A DNA stretch of 64,000 nucleotides from Marinomonas phaeophyticola (GCF_026966905.1 NZ_JAPUBN010000017.1:117358-181357); one strand, 5' to 3'; positions 28,392 to 37,995 are shown, numbered from the stretch's first letter. A program made the numbers and translations. The notes: generated by a model not told the origin, from the sequence alone.

Positions 28392-29477
28392 ATGATGTCC
28401 TTTAAAACAACGACGTTACTTGCTGCGACCGCAGTGACTCTTACCGCTTTTTCCATGCCATCCATGGCGGCAGACAAAGTGTACCGCTTAAAAATGGCTG
28501 AGACTTGGGCCTCCAACTTCCCTATTTTTGGTGAAGCGCCACGAAATATGGCAAAAATGGCTGAAGAAATGTCCGGCGGCCGTCTAAAAATCACAATCGA
28601 TTCTTCTAACAAACACAAAGCCCCACTGGGTATTTTCGATATGGTTCGCTCAGGCCAATATGACATGGGTCATTCCGCCTCTTATTATTGGAAAGGTAAA
28701 GTACCTAACACGCTTTATTTTACCACCATGCCATTTGGCATGATTACGCCTGAACAATACGGTTGGTTCTATCACGGCGGCGGCATGGAGTTAATGGAAA
28801 AAGTCTACCAACCTTTTGGCTTGATGTCTTTCCCTGGTGGCAATACGGGTAACCAAATGGGGGGCTGGTTCCAAAAAGAAATCAATTCTCTTGATGACCT
28901 TCAAGGTCTAAAAATGCGTATTCCTGGGTTCGCTGGTGAAGTACTGGCAAAACTCGGTGCTAAACCAACAAATATCGCTTCTGGCGAACTTTATACAGCT
29001 CTAGAGCGTAACACCATTGATGCACTTGAGTGGGTTGGACCGTCACTTGATTTACGTATGGGCTTCCACAAAATTGCGCCCTACTACTACACTGGTTGGC
29101 ATGAACCTGCAACAGAACTGCAGTTCCTAGTCAACAAACGTTCATTCGATCGTCTACCTGAAGACCTACAACGAATACTGACCACATCAATGAAACTGGC
29201 GTCTTATGAAATGTATGTGCAGTCATATCATGAAAGTGGTACAAACTGGGTAACCATGAAATCTGAATACCCAAATGTTCAGGTGAAGACCTTCCCGAAA
29301 GACGTTCTTGCAGCAATGAAAAAAGCCAATCAAGAGCTACTTGAAGAGAAAGCCGCTGCTGATCCATTAGCAAAAGAGATCCTAGACTCTCAAGCTGAAT
29401 ACCTAAAAACAGCACGTGTATGGACCAACATTTCTGATAGAGCGTATCTAGACAGCTTAGAAACCATTTCAGAATAA
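28392..29477 (+). CDS. TRAP transporter substrate-binding protein DctP
   Basis: Periplasmic solute receptor of a TRAP transporter. A signal peptide (SFKTTTLLAATAVTLTAFSM, cut near AADK) is followed by the DctP fold, with YRLKMAETWASNFPIFGEAP, GGNTGNQMGGWF and the GLKMRIPGFAGEVLAKLGA block, where the arginine of MRIPG is the usual carboxylate-binding residue; so the ligand is probably an organic acid. The receptor resembles the group loosely labelled mannitol/chloroaromatic. ATG at 28392 or 28395 has AGGA about 11 bases upstream; the ATG at 28380 overlaps that site and is less likely. First gene of dctPQM. Confidence 0.9.
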   Translation: MMSFKTTTLLAATAVTLTAFSMPSMAADKVYRLKMAETWASNFPIFGEAPRNMAKMAEEMSGGRLKITIDSSNKHKAPLGIFDMVRSGQYDMGHSASYYWKGKVPNTLYFTTMPFGMITPEQYGWFYHGGGMELMEKVYQPFGLMSFPGGNTGNQMGGWFQKEINSLDDLQGLKMRIPGFAGEVLAKLGAKPTNIASGELYTALERNTIDALEWVGPSLDLRMGFHKIAPYYYTGWHEPATELQFLVNKRSFDRLPEDLQRILTTSMKLASYEMYVQSYHESGTNWVTMKSEYPNVQVKTFPKDVLAAMKKANQELLEEKAAADPLAKEILDSQAEYLKTARVWTNISDRAYLDSLETISE

Positions 29478-29535
29478 CCCTCTATCATGGCAGGCCCCCT
29501 CTTGCCTGCCATGCCTTAATGTCTAGGAGTTCCTT

Positions 29536-30074
29536 ATGTTATTAATTCGCCTAGAACGCGGCATTGCTCGTTTTACCAATCTATTAGGCATGCTTTCTGC
29601 TGTTCTTTTCATTCTGCTACTTTTTAATGTGTTTTATGACGTATTGATGCGTTATGCCTTTAACGACGTCTCTATTGGTATGCAAGAGTTAGAATGGCAT
29701 TTATACGCATCCATATTTTTAATTGGTATTCCTTATGGCATTCAAAACGGTGGCCATGTTCGTGTCGATTTAATTTATGAAAATCTATCCATCAAAGGTA
29801 AAGCATGGATTGATTTATTCGGCAGCATTTTTTTCTTTTACCTTTTACCTTACTGGTTGCTTATTACGGAGTTTTCTTCTCTCACGAAGCTTTTTTATTA
29901 GGCGAAACCAGTGGCGACCCGGGTGGACTACCTTATCGTTGGATTATAAAAGCCGTCATTCCTTTTGCCTTCTTTTCTATGGCAATCGCAGGTGTGGGGA
30001 TGCTTTTGCGCTCTATTAACGCCATTCGCGGTGTGAGTGAGGAAGGTTTCAACCACCCTCCAATACAACACTAA
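29536..30074 (+). pseudogene. dctQ: TRAP transporter small permease DctQ, one-base frameshift
   Basis: Small membrane subunit linking receptor and large permease. The first 110 codons are normal DctQ (FNVFYDVLMRYAFND, ASIFLIGIPYGIQNGGHVRVD); then the frame shifts near 29855-29870 and the rest continues in another frame as YGVFFSHEAFLLGETSGDPG followed by GLPYRW and a last membrane helix, ending at TAA 30072. The span is 539 bases: one base short of a 179-residue DctQ. Adding one G at TGGTT (29858) gives a smooth PYWVAYYGVFF. Probably a base-call error and an intact gene in life. Confidence 0.82.
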
Positions 30075-30109
30075 CCTCAATTTATTTAACGTTTTAGAGT
30101 AGGTTTTTT

Positions 30110-31398
30110 ATGATTGGTATCATAATGTTCTTTGTTGCACTGTTTATGCTTTTATTAGGCTTTCCAGTTGCATTTACATTCGGTGGCGTAGCACTAATTT
30201 TTGGTGTTTTCGCAGAAGGTTTTGACATGTTTGCCTTTATGCCCTTCCGCATACAGAGCTACATGGAAAACACGGTCATGATGGCCGTTCCTTTATTTGT
30301 TTTTATGGGTATTGTGTTACAAAAAACACAATTGGCTGAGCAGTTATTAGAAGCCATGGGGAAATTATTTGGTGGAGTGAGAGGCGGGCTAGCCATCTCC
30401 ACTATTCTAGTTGGTGCCTTACTTGCCGCATCAACAGGGGTTGTCGGAGCCAGCGTTGTCGCAATGGGATTAATCTCATTACCTGTAATGCTCAAATACA
30501 ATTACAATAAATCTTTAGCATGCGGAACCATTTGTGCTTCTGGCACCTTGGGACAGATCATCCCCCTTCAATCATCTTAATCATATTAGGTGATGTACTT
30601 GGAATTCCTGTAGGCGACCTTTTCCAAGCCGCTTTACTACCTGGCATCGTTCTGATTGTTTGTTATATTATTTACATTCTCATTTTAACTTACATGAATC
30701 CTGAGATGGCACCACCTATCCCTCAAGATGATTTAACTGAAACTCGTGGTGAGCAAATTCGCAGCGCTTTAAAAGCCATTTTGCCGCCACTCACACTCGT
30801 ATTAGTGGTATTAGGCTCTATTTTTACTGGCATCGCGACACCGACTGAATCATCTGCACTTGGTGGCGTTGGCGCCATCATCCTGGCTCTGCTTTATCGT
30901 CAATTTAGTTGGAAAATGCTGTTTGACAGCAGCGTTGAAACCGTCAAGGTAACCGCGATGGTATTTGCCATTCTAATGGGGGCAACCGCTTTCTCTATGG
31001 CATTTAGCTATACTGGCGGAGATTACATAGTAGAAGAAATCCTGTTGGATTTACCTGGAGAGAAATGGGGGTTCATTGCCTTAGCGATGTTGGCCATTTT
31101 AATTCTTGGCTTCTTCATCGACTTTATCGAAATAGCCTTCATTATCGTCCCCATTTTAGCACCTGTTGCTGAAGCGCTTGGTATCAATATGGTTTGGTTT
31201 GCCATCCTGATTGCCATGAATTTACAAACGTCTTTCTTAACTCCACCGTTTGGGTTTAGTCTATTCTACCTTAAAGGGGTGGCCCCAAGATCCATCAGGA
31301 CCACAGACATCTACAAAGGTGTATTGCCCTTTATCTTGATACAAGTTCTTGTGTTAATTAGCATTATTACCTTCCCTGAACTTTATGGTATGGACTAA
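30110..31398 (+). pseudogene. dctM: TRAP transporter large permease DctM, one-base frameshift
   Basis: Large membrane subunit that carries out sodium-driven transport. The first 150 codons (LLLGFPVAFTFGG, GALLAASTGVVGASVVAMG) stop early at 30580. The continuation in another frame begins PPSIILIILGDVLGIPVGDLF and runs to 31398 with many hydrophobic segments. The break is at a run of five C at 30572-30576: six C would restore SGTLGQIIPPSIILI and one 429-residue chain, the usual DctM size. With dctQ, it is the second one-base loss in this operon. The gene is followed by a strong terminator. Confidence 0.85.
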
Positions 31399-31433
31399 CC
31401 TTGTATTATCTTCAATAATTAGTAATACATGAT

Positions 31434-31462
31434 AAAAAAGCAGGATTGAGTCCTGCTTTTTT
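31434..31462 (+). terminator. terminator after dctM
   Basis: AAAAAAGCAGGA, loop TTGAG, TCCTGCTTTTTT: perfect 12-base arms including the T run. It ends the TRAP operon 36 bases after the dctM stop and 27 bases before the kinase gene. Confidence 0.92.
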
Positions 31463-31488
31463 ATCTTTACAATATCACTGGTGGCCAC

Positions 31489-32844
31489 ATGAATTTAAAA
31501 AGTAAAATCATCTTACTCGCCGTTGTGCCGCTCATTGTGGCGACCGCCATTATCACCTATTTAAGTTTACAATCAGCCAAAGACCTTGCCGCACAAGAAT
31601 TGGCCATTTACGAATTCAATTTAATCAACGTTAAAAAGCAAGCATTAAAAAGTCATGTTGGCATTGCCATGTCGGCCATCAAACCCATCTTGGATGATTA
31701 CTCCCTAGATGACAAAGTCGCTCAAGAACAAGTAAAAAAAATTCTGACTCGCTTAACCTATGACGATGATGGCTACTTTTTTGTTTATACCATGGATGGT
31801 GTTAACCTTGTTCACCCTACCCAACCAATTTTTGTTGGCCAAAATCTCTGGAACTTTCAAGATAGATCAGGTAATTACTTAATACAGCACCTTATATCGG
31901 CTGCACGACAAGGTGGCGGCTTTCATCGCTACATCTGGGAAAAGCCACCTTATATGATTCAAGAAGACAAAATTGGCTATTCCATTATGATTGAACGCTG
32001 GGACTGGATGCTTGGGACGGGCCTGTATTTAGATGACATATACGATGAGCTAGCCAAAACCCAAGCAATAATGAACTCTAATATTCAAAAAAGCTTCTTT
32101 AGCGTGATTGTTATTGTCATTGTCACCGTTATTTTGGTGATATTACTGGGCTTAGCCATTAACCTCCATGAACACAGACTAGCCGACTCACGACTAAAAG
32201 AATTAGTTCAGCGCTTTATGCGTATTCAGGTAAACGAACGCCGTCGCTTCTCTAGAGAGCTACACGATGGCATCAATCAACTGTTAGTTTCTTGTAAATT
32301 TCGGGTTGAGCTGGCAACAAATAAGCTAAAGCGTAACCATGACGTTAAGGTTATCGAAGGAGAGCTAGATAAAGCTGAAGAACTGATTAATCAAACCATT
32401 AATGAGGTCAGACAAATCTCCCATAACTTACGCCCTACACTGTTAGATGACTTAGGTTTGGATGCCGCTATTCAATCCCTAACCAGTCAATTTAGCGAGC
32501 GTACTGGTATAGAAATTTTTTATTCAGGGAAACTGATCAATGACTTACCAGATGAGATCGAAATTACCATTTATCGATTGATTCAAGAAGCCCTTAGCAA
32601 TATCGAAAAACACGCACAGGCCAATAAAGTCACCATTAATATCTGGCAAGACAAAACTACCGTCAAACTGGAATGCCTTGATAACGGCAAAGGATTCTCT
32701 CAAAACACAGAGCTGTTACCAGGCATTGGCCTTATCAATATGAGAGAAAGAATGGAACTGATAGGAGGCGATTTTACCCTAGAGTCTCACAAAGGGGCCG
32801 GCACAAAAATCTATGCAAAGCTTCCTCTTGAGCAAACCCTTTAA
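31489..32844 (+). CDS. membrane histidine kinase with Cache sensor (NarX-like class)
   Basis: 451-residue sensor kinase. A first membrane helix at about 7-27 and a second at about 203-225 enclose a periplasmic single Cache domain, recognised by YDDDGYFFVYTMDG and GYSIMIERWDWMLGTGLYLDD. The cytoplasmic part has a HisKA_3 dimerisation domain with the phosphorylated histidine 259 in RELHDGINQ, followed by an ATPase domain with EALSNIEKHA (N box) and DNGKG (G1 box). Such kinases next to TRAP genes sense the transported organic acid. It forms an operon with the regulator 27 bases downstream. Confidence 0.92.
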   Translation: MNLKSKIILLAVVPLIVATAIITYLSLQSAKDLAAQELAIYEFNLINVKKQALKSHVGIAMSAIKPILDDYSLDDKVAQEQVKKILTRLTYDDDGYFFVYTMDGVNLVHPTQPIFVGQNLWNFQDRSGNYLIQHLISAARQGGGFHRYIWEKPPYMIQEDKIGYSIMIERWDWMLGTGLYLDDIYDELAKTQAIMNSNIQKSFFSVIVIVIVTVILVILLGLAINLHEHRLADSRLKELVQRFMRIQVNERRRFSRELHDGINQLLVSCKFRVELATNKLKRNHDVKVIEGELDKAEELINQTINEVRQISHNLRPTLLDDLGLDAAIQSLTSQFSERTGIEIFYSGKLINDLPDEIEITIYRLIQEALSNIEKHAQANKVTINIWQDKTTVKLECLDNGKGFSQNTELLPGIGLINMRERMELIGGDFTLESHKGAGTKIYAKLPLEQTL

Positions 32845-32871
32845 TCAAATAACAACAATAAAAGGCCATCT

Positions 32872-33516
32872 ATGTCTAATCTAGCCAATACCATAAAACT
32901 GTTACTCGTTGATGATCATGTATTAGTGTTAGACGGCCTACAAGCCCGCCTAGAGCTAGAAGATCATATAGAAGTCATAGGAACGGCTTGCAACGGTCTT
33001 GAAGCATTAAACAAAGCCAAAGCGCTGTCACCCGATGTCGTTCTGATGGATGTCTCTATGCCAATCCTGAATGGGTTAGAAGCAACAAAACGCTTTCGTG
33101 ATGAGCAACCTTTAGTAAAGATTCTCATGTTAAGCATGCACAATGAAAAAGAGTATATTCTGTCTTTAATTCAATCAGGAGCCAATGGGTATGTGTTAAA
33201 AGATGTGTCGTCAGAAGAATTAATTCACGCTATCTCAACCGTCCACCAAGGAGGCACCTATTTCAGTTCGGGAGCATCGGCCTCTCTTTTCACAGGAAAC
33301 ATGCCCGCGGCGAATCAAAAAGAGCCTCTTACAAAAAGAGAAACCGCCGTTTTAAAAGAAGTGGCCACAGGATTATCCAATAAAGAAATTGCCCAGTCCC
33401 TCAATATTAGCGTGCGCACTGTTGAAACCCACAGACAAAACATAAAAAATAAGCTAGAGATTCACACTTCCGCTGGACTGATCAAATACGCACTAGATAA
33501 AAAACTCATAGAATAA
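32872..33516 (+). CDS. NarL/LuxR-type response regulator
   Basis: 214 residues. Receiver domain 1-125 with acidic pair DD near 14-15, phospho-acceptor D60 in VVLMDVSMP and lysine in YVLKDVS. LuxR-type helix-turn-helix at about 150-212: LTKRETAVLKEVATGLSNKE followed by IAQSLNISVRTVETHRQNI. It is the partner of the preceding kinase. Likely targets are the adjacent TRAP operon (see TACGTA repeats at 28248) and possibly volA/fadL. It converges with the fusion gene 52 bases away. Confidence 0.92.
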   Translation: MSNLANTIKLLLVDDHVLVLDGLQARLELEDHIEVIGTACNGLEALNKAKALSPDVVLMDVSMPILNGLEATKRFRDEQPLVKILMLSMHNEKEYILSLIQSGANGYVLKDVSSEELIHAISTVHQGGTYFSSGASASLFTGNMPAANQKEPLTKRETAVLKEVATGLSNKEIAQSLNISVRTVETHRQNIKNKLEIHTSAGLIKYALDKKLIE

Positions 33517-33568
33517 AATCAAAACCAACTTTAGTATCACTTACCCCAATAGGATTAAGACTCTATAT

Positions 33569-36166
33569 TTAGTTTCGTGGGAATCGTTTAAAGAACATAT
33601 TAGGTGCATTGAAATTAGTAAAACTGACACTAATAGAGACATCCAAACTTTCCACACAATGCCACCAACCTAATGGGATAAAAAGAGCGTCCCCTGGATT
33701 TAAAATAAGATCAACTGGTGTGATTTTCTTCATTTCAGGATAGCGCAAAGGGTCAAAATGAGGATAATCTGCTTTGCTATATACACCTCTATCGTTATAT
33801 AAATTAGGGACTTGCATTGCGGGAATAAGAGTCACCTTTTTTCTCCCATATATCTGCACCAACATATTATTTGTTAAGTCATGATGCAGAGGTGTAAAAG
33901 TGCCTTTTGGCCCAAACCAAAGTAAATTTCCTGACTCAATTGAATGTGTTTGACGATAACCCTTACCAAAATCAGCGATATCTTTAAATAAGGGAGCAAG
34001 ACTAGAAAAACTGCTTTTCATATTATTTGCTGTCATATAATGATCATTACTTTCCCCTTTATTAATAAGTTGAATAAACTCTCTCATGAGAATTTTTTTC
34101 TTGTGCCTCACAGAGTTTCTTTCAAATAAAGGGTCCTGCTCACGATTTTGCTGTATTTCAATTGCCTCATCACCAAGGCTCTCTAGGAAAAACTCTGGCG
34201 ACCATTTACCTAAAGCAGGCCAATGATCTATTCCCCCAGTTAATATTACAGGTAAATGTTTACTATAATATTCTCTTATAAACACACTAAACTCAGGGAC
34301 ATGACGCCTTTCTATCAAAGCATTATAACGATGATCCAATGAAGCGAGTTCATCACATACCTGTAACAACCAATTCCTCTTATTTAGAGAATGAAAAATA
34401 TCTTTTCCAGCAAGAATATAAGGATGATTCTCTGCAACCAATACATCCATTGCACTTTCTTTTGGTGGAAAACCCTGCTCAATGAGTATTCGTTGTAAAT
34501 CACCCGCCTTAACGCCCTTGATAAGGTTCGACGCCAACCAACGCCTCCAAACATCAGGAAGCAAAGACTCACCCTTGCTTGACAATAAATCCTCTCTTGC
34601 ATCCTCACGTAAAGCATAATAATACCAACTCTCAATTCTCGTTAGCACATCGTCGTAATGATTCGAATTACTCTGCTTTAGCTCTACCAATAAATTCAGA
34701 TAATGCAATGTAGTATATTGTCGAATCAAGTGACGGTTTAAAGGTCGACCTGTCTTAACTTCATACTTTAAAAACACTTCCTCAGCGAGATCTGTAGAGC
34801 TCAAATTCAGCACTGAAAAGTCTTGATGAATATCACCCAGCTTACATTTGCCAAAACTGATGACTGAGATAATATTTTTATGATCGGAACTGAGGATAAA
34901 GTTATCACCCTGAAGATCAAAATGCCCAAAGACCTTATTTTTTTCTGGAACCGATAGAGCAAAAGAAATAGAAGACAGTTCATTTAATAAAGAGACAACA
35001 CTGGTGCTACGCTCATGTGAAAGCCGTTCTTTAATTAAGTCCACTGCAATAGAAGATGTAGAAACGAGGGGTATTGTTTTTATTGCCAGCTCATTAAGAT
35101 TGATAGAATGAAATGCAAAATAAAAATCGACTATCTGGGTAACAAAAGACACTCTATCCTGAGTCGAAAGCGCCTCAAAACGCTCTAAATTAAAGCCACC
35201 ACCTGATATTTTTTGATAACGTCCAATTAACGCTGGATGCGTTTTAATATCGAATTTTGGCAAAGTTAGCGCCACCTGATCACGCATAAGATCAGTAATA
35301 GCCCGCTCTGATGCTAAAGCTTTAGACCCTTTACTTGATCTAGGCATTTTGAGGATGTATTTATTATTAATCTCTACAACAATATGATCTTTATTATGAG
35401 ATAAAAAAAGAATGGGACTAACGATTAAATCAAGAAAAGTATTTTCATATACATTTTTGATAGACAGTTCATCCTGTGCATCAAAGAACTTTTCACAATC
35501 AAACTTTATAGGAATGAGATGACTTTCAACAGGATCCTCACAAAAGTACATTTTGCGATCCAGATCCATTGACTCACTATTCTGGAAATAAGCAATCAAT
35601 TTAATATTTTGGTAAAGAGATTCAATAAAATTAAATTGTTTTTCTTGTTCATCTGCGTTTCCATACGTTTCAACAAACAATGCCGCCGAATTAGTAGAAC
35701 AAAACAGCAACAATTCCTTCCAACGATTTACATCTAGCAGCACATTGGCACAAAGACAAATATCAAACGACTCACCTAATGCAAAGGAAGTTAACATTGA
35801 TAAGTCTTCGGTATTTAGATCAAAAGTATAAAAATGAATATTTTCAGCTTGACTAACCGCTTTCAATGCATTCGCGGCATTTATACGACGTGAATTAGCA
35901 TCAACGCCAACACCGAACGATAATGTATGGGTTAACCTATGCAACAAGTCTCCATTTAAGCAGCCGAGATCTAAAGCCCTCTTACCTGAAAAGTCATAGC
36001 GTATCGGCAGCAAGTCTACTTGTGGGCTTCGATGCCATAAAAAGGTCTCGTCTTGAATACAAGCGGCATTATAATCTGCAACAAAGCTTGCTTCATCAAC
36101 CCCCACTTCATCCGCCTTAGTATAATTTAATACTTTCAGAACCGATGCCATCTTGTCTTTCATCAT
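33569..36166 (-). CDS. tri-domain fusion: SAM methyltransferase, kinase-like (APH), JmjC/cupin_8 dioxygenase
   Basis: An 865-residue protein of unknown function with three enzyme-like parts. Residues about 40-200: class I methyltransferase, motif I LDLGCLNGD at 65-73. Residues about 230-500: aminoglycoside-phosphotransferase-like fold, with NNKYILKMPR (ATP-lysine region, about 268-276) and HFDLQGDN at 415-422 in the catalytic-loop position; the following Mg-binding DFG-like place reads ISFG (436-439), so the Asp is Ser and phosphoryl transfer is doubtful. Residues about 535-590: a helical segment (WRRWLASNLIKG, HPYILAG) seen before cupin_8 domains. Residues 620-860: JmjC-like Fe(II)/2-oxoglutarate dioxygenase with iron ligands H761, D763 (in PLHHDLTNN) and H836 (GWWH). 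No neighbours share its direction except a distant tRNA. An octamer repeat lies 92 bases upstream. Confidence 0.85.
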   Translation of the reverse strand: MMKDKMASVLKVLNYTKADEVGVDEASFVADYNAACIQDETFLWHRSPQVDLLPIRYDFSGKRALDLGCLNGDLLHRLTHTLSFGVGVDANSRRINAANALKAVSQAENIHFYTFDLNTEDLSMLTSFALGESFDICLCANVLLDVNRWKELLLFCSTNSAALFVETYGNADEQEKQFNFIESLYQNIKLIAYFQNSESMDLDRKMYFCEDPVESHLIPIKFDCEKFFDAQDELSIKNVYENTFLDLIVSPILFLSHNKDHIVVEINNKYILKMPRSSKGSKALASERAITDLMRDQVALTLPKFDIKTHPALIGRYQKISGGGFNLERFEALSTQDRVSFVTQIVDFYFAFHSINLNELAIKTIPLVSTSSIAVDLIKERLSHERSTSVVSLLNELSSISFALSVPEKNKVFGHFDLQGDNFILSSDHKNIISVISFGKCKLGDIHQDFSVLNLSSTDLAEEVFLKYEVKTGRPLNRHLIRQYTTLHYLNLLVELKQSNSNHYDDVLTRIESWYYYALREDAREDLLSSKGESLLPDVWRRWLASNLIKGVKAGDLQRILIEQGFPPKESAMDVLVAENHPYILAGKDIFHSLNKRNWLLQVCDELASLDHRYNALIERRHVPEFSVFIREYYSKHLPVILTGGIDHWPALGKWSPEFFLESLGDEAIEIQQNREQDPLFERNSVRHKKKILMREFIQLINKGESNDHYMTANNMKSSFSSLAPLFKDIADFGKGYRQTHSIESGNLLWFGPKGTFTPLHHDLTNNMLVQIYGRKKVTLIPAMQVPNLYNDRGVYSKADYPHFDPLRYPEMKKITPVDLILNPGDALFIPLGWWHCVESLDVSISVSFTNFNAPNMFFKRFPRN

Positions 36167-36257
36167 CTTACACTCATCTCTATCCCTAAATACGCATTAA
36201 TTTAAATCAGGCTGCAATGAGTGTAGCATTCATGTCATTTGTTGTAACTTGAGCAAT

Positions 36258-36345
36258 GAAATGCTGAAATGCTGAAATGCTGAAATGCTGAAATGCTGAA
36301 ATGCTGAAATGCTGAAATGCTGAAATGCTGAAATGCTGAAATGCT
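36258..36345. repeat. octanucleotide tandem repeat, 11 copies of GAAATGCT
   Basis: Eleven perfect head-to-tail copies of GAAATGCT (88 bases) plus a partial twelfth, with no variation between copies. It lies 92-180 bases upstream of the start of the tri-domain fusion gene and about 95 bases from tRNA-Asp. Perfect short repeats expand and contract by slipped-strand mispairing, so the copy number is likely to vary between cells. It is non-coding here; it could set promoter spacing. Confidence 0.95.
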
Positions 36346-36440
36346 GAAAAAGTATTAGAGAATACGATGAATAACATTCATCACATGATGATATATAAAT
36401 CATATATTTGAACTAGAAGAGAATACTTCAAAGTGAAAAA

Positions 36441-36517
36441 TGGCGGAACGGACGGGACTCGAACCCGCGACCCCCTGCGTGACAGGCAGGTATTCTAACC
36501 AACTGAACTACCGCTCC
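36441..36517 (-). tRNA. tRNA-Asp (GTC)
   Basis: 77 bases on the minus strand fold as a full cloverleaf: acceptor GGAGCGG pairs with CCGTTCC (one G-T pair), D-arm with AGTTGGTTAGA, anticodon loop CTGTCAC (anticodon GTC), T-loop GGTTCGAGTCC and a genomically encoded CCA end. Isolated gene between the octamer repeat and the glycerate-kinase gene. Confidence 0.97.
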
Positions 36518-36565
36518 ATTTATCAACAAGATCAATCACTTGCGTTAACAAACGACCGCCCTCAC

Positions 36566-36601
36566 TCGATGAAAGGCATTCTATAGAATCCCTTTCATCG
36601 A
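36566..36601. terminator. long inverted repeat between glycerate kinase and tRNA-Asp
   Basis: Arms TCGATGAAAGG and CCTTTCATCGA (11 bp perfect) with a 14-base centre. It lies about 100 bases after the glycerate-kinase stop on the minus strand, before the tRNA. There is no T run, so it may be a rho-dependent terminator, an RNA-stabilising hairpin, or a protein site. Confidence 0.45.
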
Positions 36602-36701
36602 CGCAACCTTTTTACAAAATTAAACAGCATTTATTCGATTCTTTTCTATATTCATCTCTAATCTAATATTTATCAGATTCGCTTTTTTCAACTAAGCAAA
36701 T

Positions 36702-37967
36702 TCATACCTGAATGAAAATCGCTCTAAAATCGTTCACATTAGTTCGTGTTGGGCCGGTAAAAATCAAAGCGTCTAATCCATTAAAAAAACAGTATCCATC
36801 ATTATTCTCTAGGTAGTCTCTTGGATTCATCTGTTTCAGCAATGCTCTTTGATAGGTATTTTCCAGCATAATGGCCCCAGCATTATCTTCGGTTCCATCA
36901 ATGCCATCTGTATCACAAGCTATGGCGGAAACGCCCTTCAACCCTTTAAGTTCTAAGGTCAGACTAAGTAAGAACTCTACATTCCTACCACCTCGACCAT
37001 TCCCTTTGACTGTCACGGTCGTTTCCCCTCCTGATAGAATCACACAAGGCGCTTTGCAGGGTTGATCATATTTGATTATTTGTCGAGTAATACCGGCATG
37101 TACTTTTGCCACTTCCCGAGACTCTCCCTCAAGGTCACCCAAAATAATCGGCCTAATGCCTTTTGATAGTGCATACTCCGCCGCCGCATCCAATGACATC
37201 TGTGGTGTTCTAATCGTGGTGAATGTATTTGTTTCAGGTAGCGTCGCCCAATCCGGTTGACGGCAGCTTTGTTCGTCCAAATACAAATCTACCGAATCAG
37301 ACACTTGAATATTGTAACGGGCTAAAATTTCGCGGGCATCATCAATGCGGGTATCATCAGGAACCGTTGGGCCCGACGCAATAACACTCGGAGAATCTCC
37401 TGGCACATCAGAAATCGCAAAGGTATGAACTGTTGCAGGAGCGCAACGTAAAGCCAAACGCCCACCTTTAATTTGAGAGAGTTTTTTACGAACACAGTTA
37501 ATTTCATCTATGCTAGCGCCAGATCGCAGCAGTTGCTTATTAATGAATTGCTTTTCAGACAATTCGATCACCTCTGGAGGTAGCACCAATAATGAAGAGC
37601 CGCCTCCTGACACTAAGAAAATCACCCTATCATTCGCCGTTAAATCTTCTACCATAGCAAGCATTTTTCTGGCCACAACTTGCCCAGCATGATCAGGAAC
37701 CGGATGAGCGGCTTCGATGACCTCAATCGTTTTTGTGGGACACCCATGTTTATAAGGCGTCACCACAACTCCTTCAATGTCCCCTTCAAAATAGCTTTCA
37801 GCCACGGCTGCCATTGCCGCCGCCCCTTTACCCGCGCCAAGAATAATGGTCCGCCCATTAATTTTCTTAGCCACAACTGATAGAGCCGTCAGTAACCCAT
37901 CATCTGGATGCGCCTTCTGCACGGCCACATTAAATAATTCTTTTAAAAAATTTTCTGGGTTCAACAC
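36702..37967 (-). CDS. glycerate 2-kinase (TtuD/GckA, MOFRL family)
   Basis: Phosphorylates glycerate to 2-phosphoglycerate for entry into lower glycolysis; older annotations call this family hydroxypyruvate reductase TtuD. The 421-residue length is normal. Signs are GAGKGAAAMA near residue 45, the LVSGGGSSLLVLPP loop, RKKLSQIKGGRLA, and the C-terminal MOFRL part with GGRNVEFLLSL and ACDTDGIDGTEDNAGA. GAAGG precedes the ATG. It lies downstream of a glycosidase and sugar ABC operon, beyond a hairpin, which suggests that glycerate is released from a glycosyl-glycerate by that glycosidase. Confidence 0.92.
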   Translation of the reverse strand: MLNPENFLKELFNVAVQKAHPDDGLLTALSVVAKKINGRTIILGAGKGAAAMAAVAESYFEGDIEGVVVTPYKHGCPTKTIEVIEAAHPVPDHAGQVVARKMLAMVEDLTANDRVIFLVSGGGSSLLVLPPEVIELSEKQFINKQLLRSGASIDEINCVRKKLSQIKGGRLALRCAPATVHTFAISDVPGDSPSVIASGPTVPDDTRIDDAREILARYNIQVSDSVDLYLDEQSCRQPDWATLPETNTFTTIRTPQMSLDAAAEYALSKGIRPIILGDLEGESREVAKVHAGITRQIIKYDQPCKAPCVILSGGETTVTVKGNGRGGRNVEFLLSLTLELKGLKGVSAIACDTDGIDGTEDNAGAIMLENTYQRALLKQMNPRDYLENNDGYCFFNGLDALIFTGPTRTNVNDFRAIFIQV

Positions 37968-37995
37968 GTTCTACCTTCAAGTTTGTATTAAAAGA

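Noticed and set aside
34820..34960. The kinase-like part of the fusion as a working aminoglycoside kinase (resistance gene)
   Set aside because: The DFG-like Asp is replaced by Ser and the domain is embedded between two other enzymes; resistance is not supported.
36258..36345. Octamer array as a CRISPR
   Set aside because: The units are 8 bases, directly adjacent, without spacers, and no cas gene is present.
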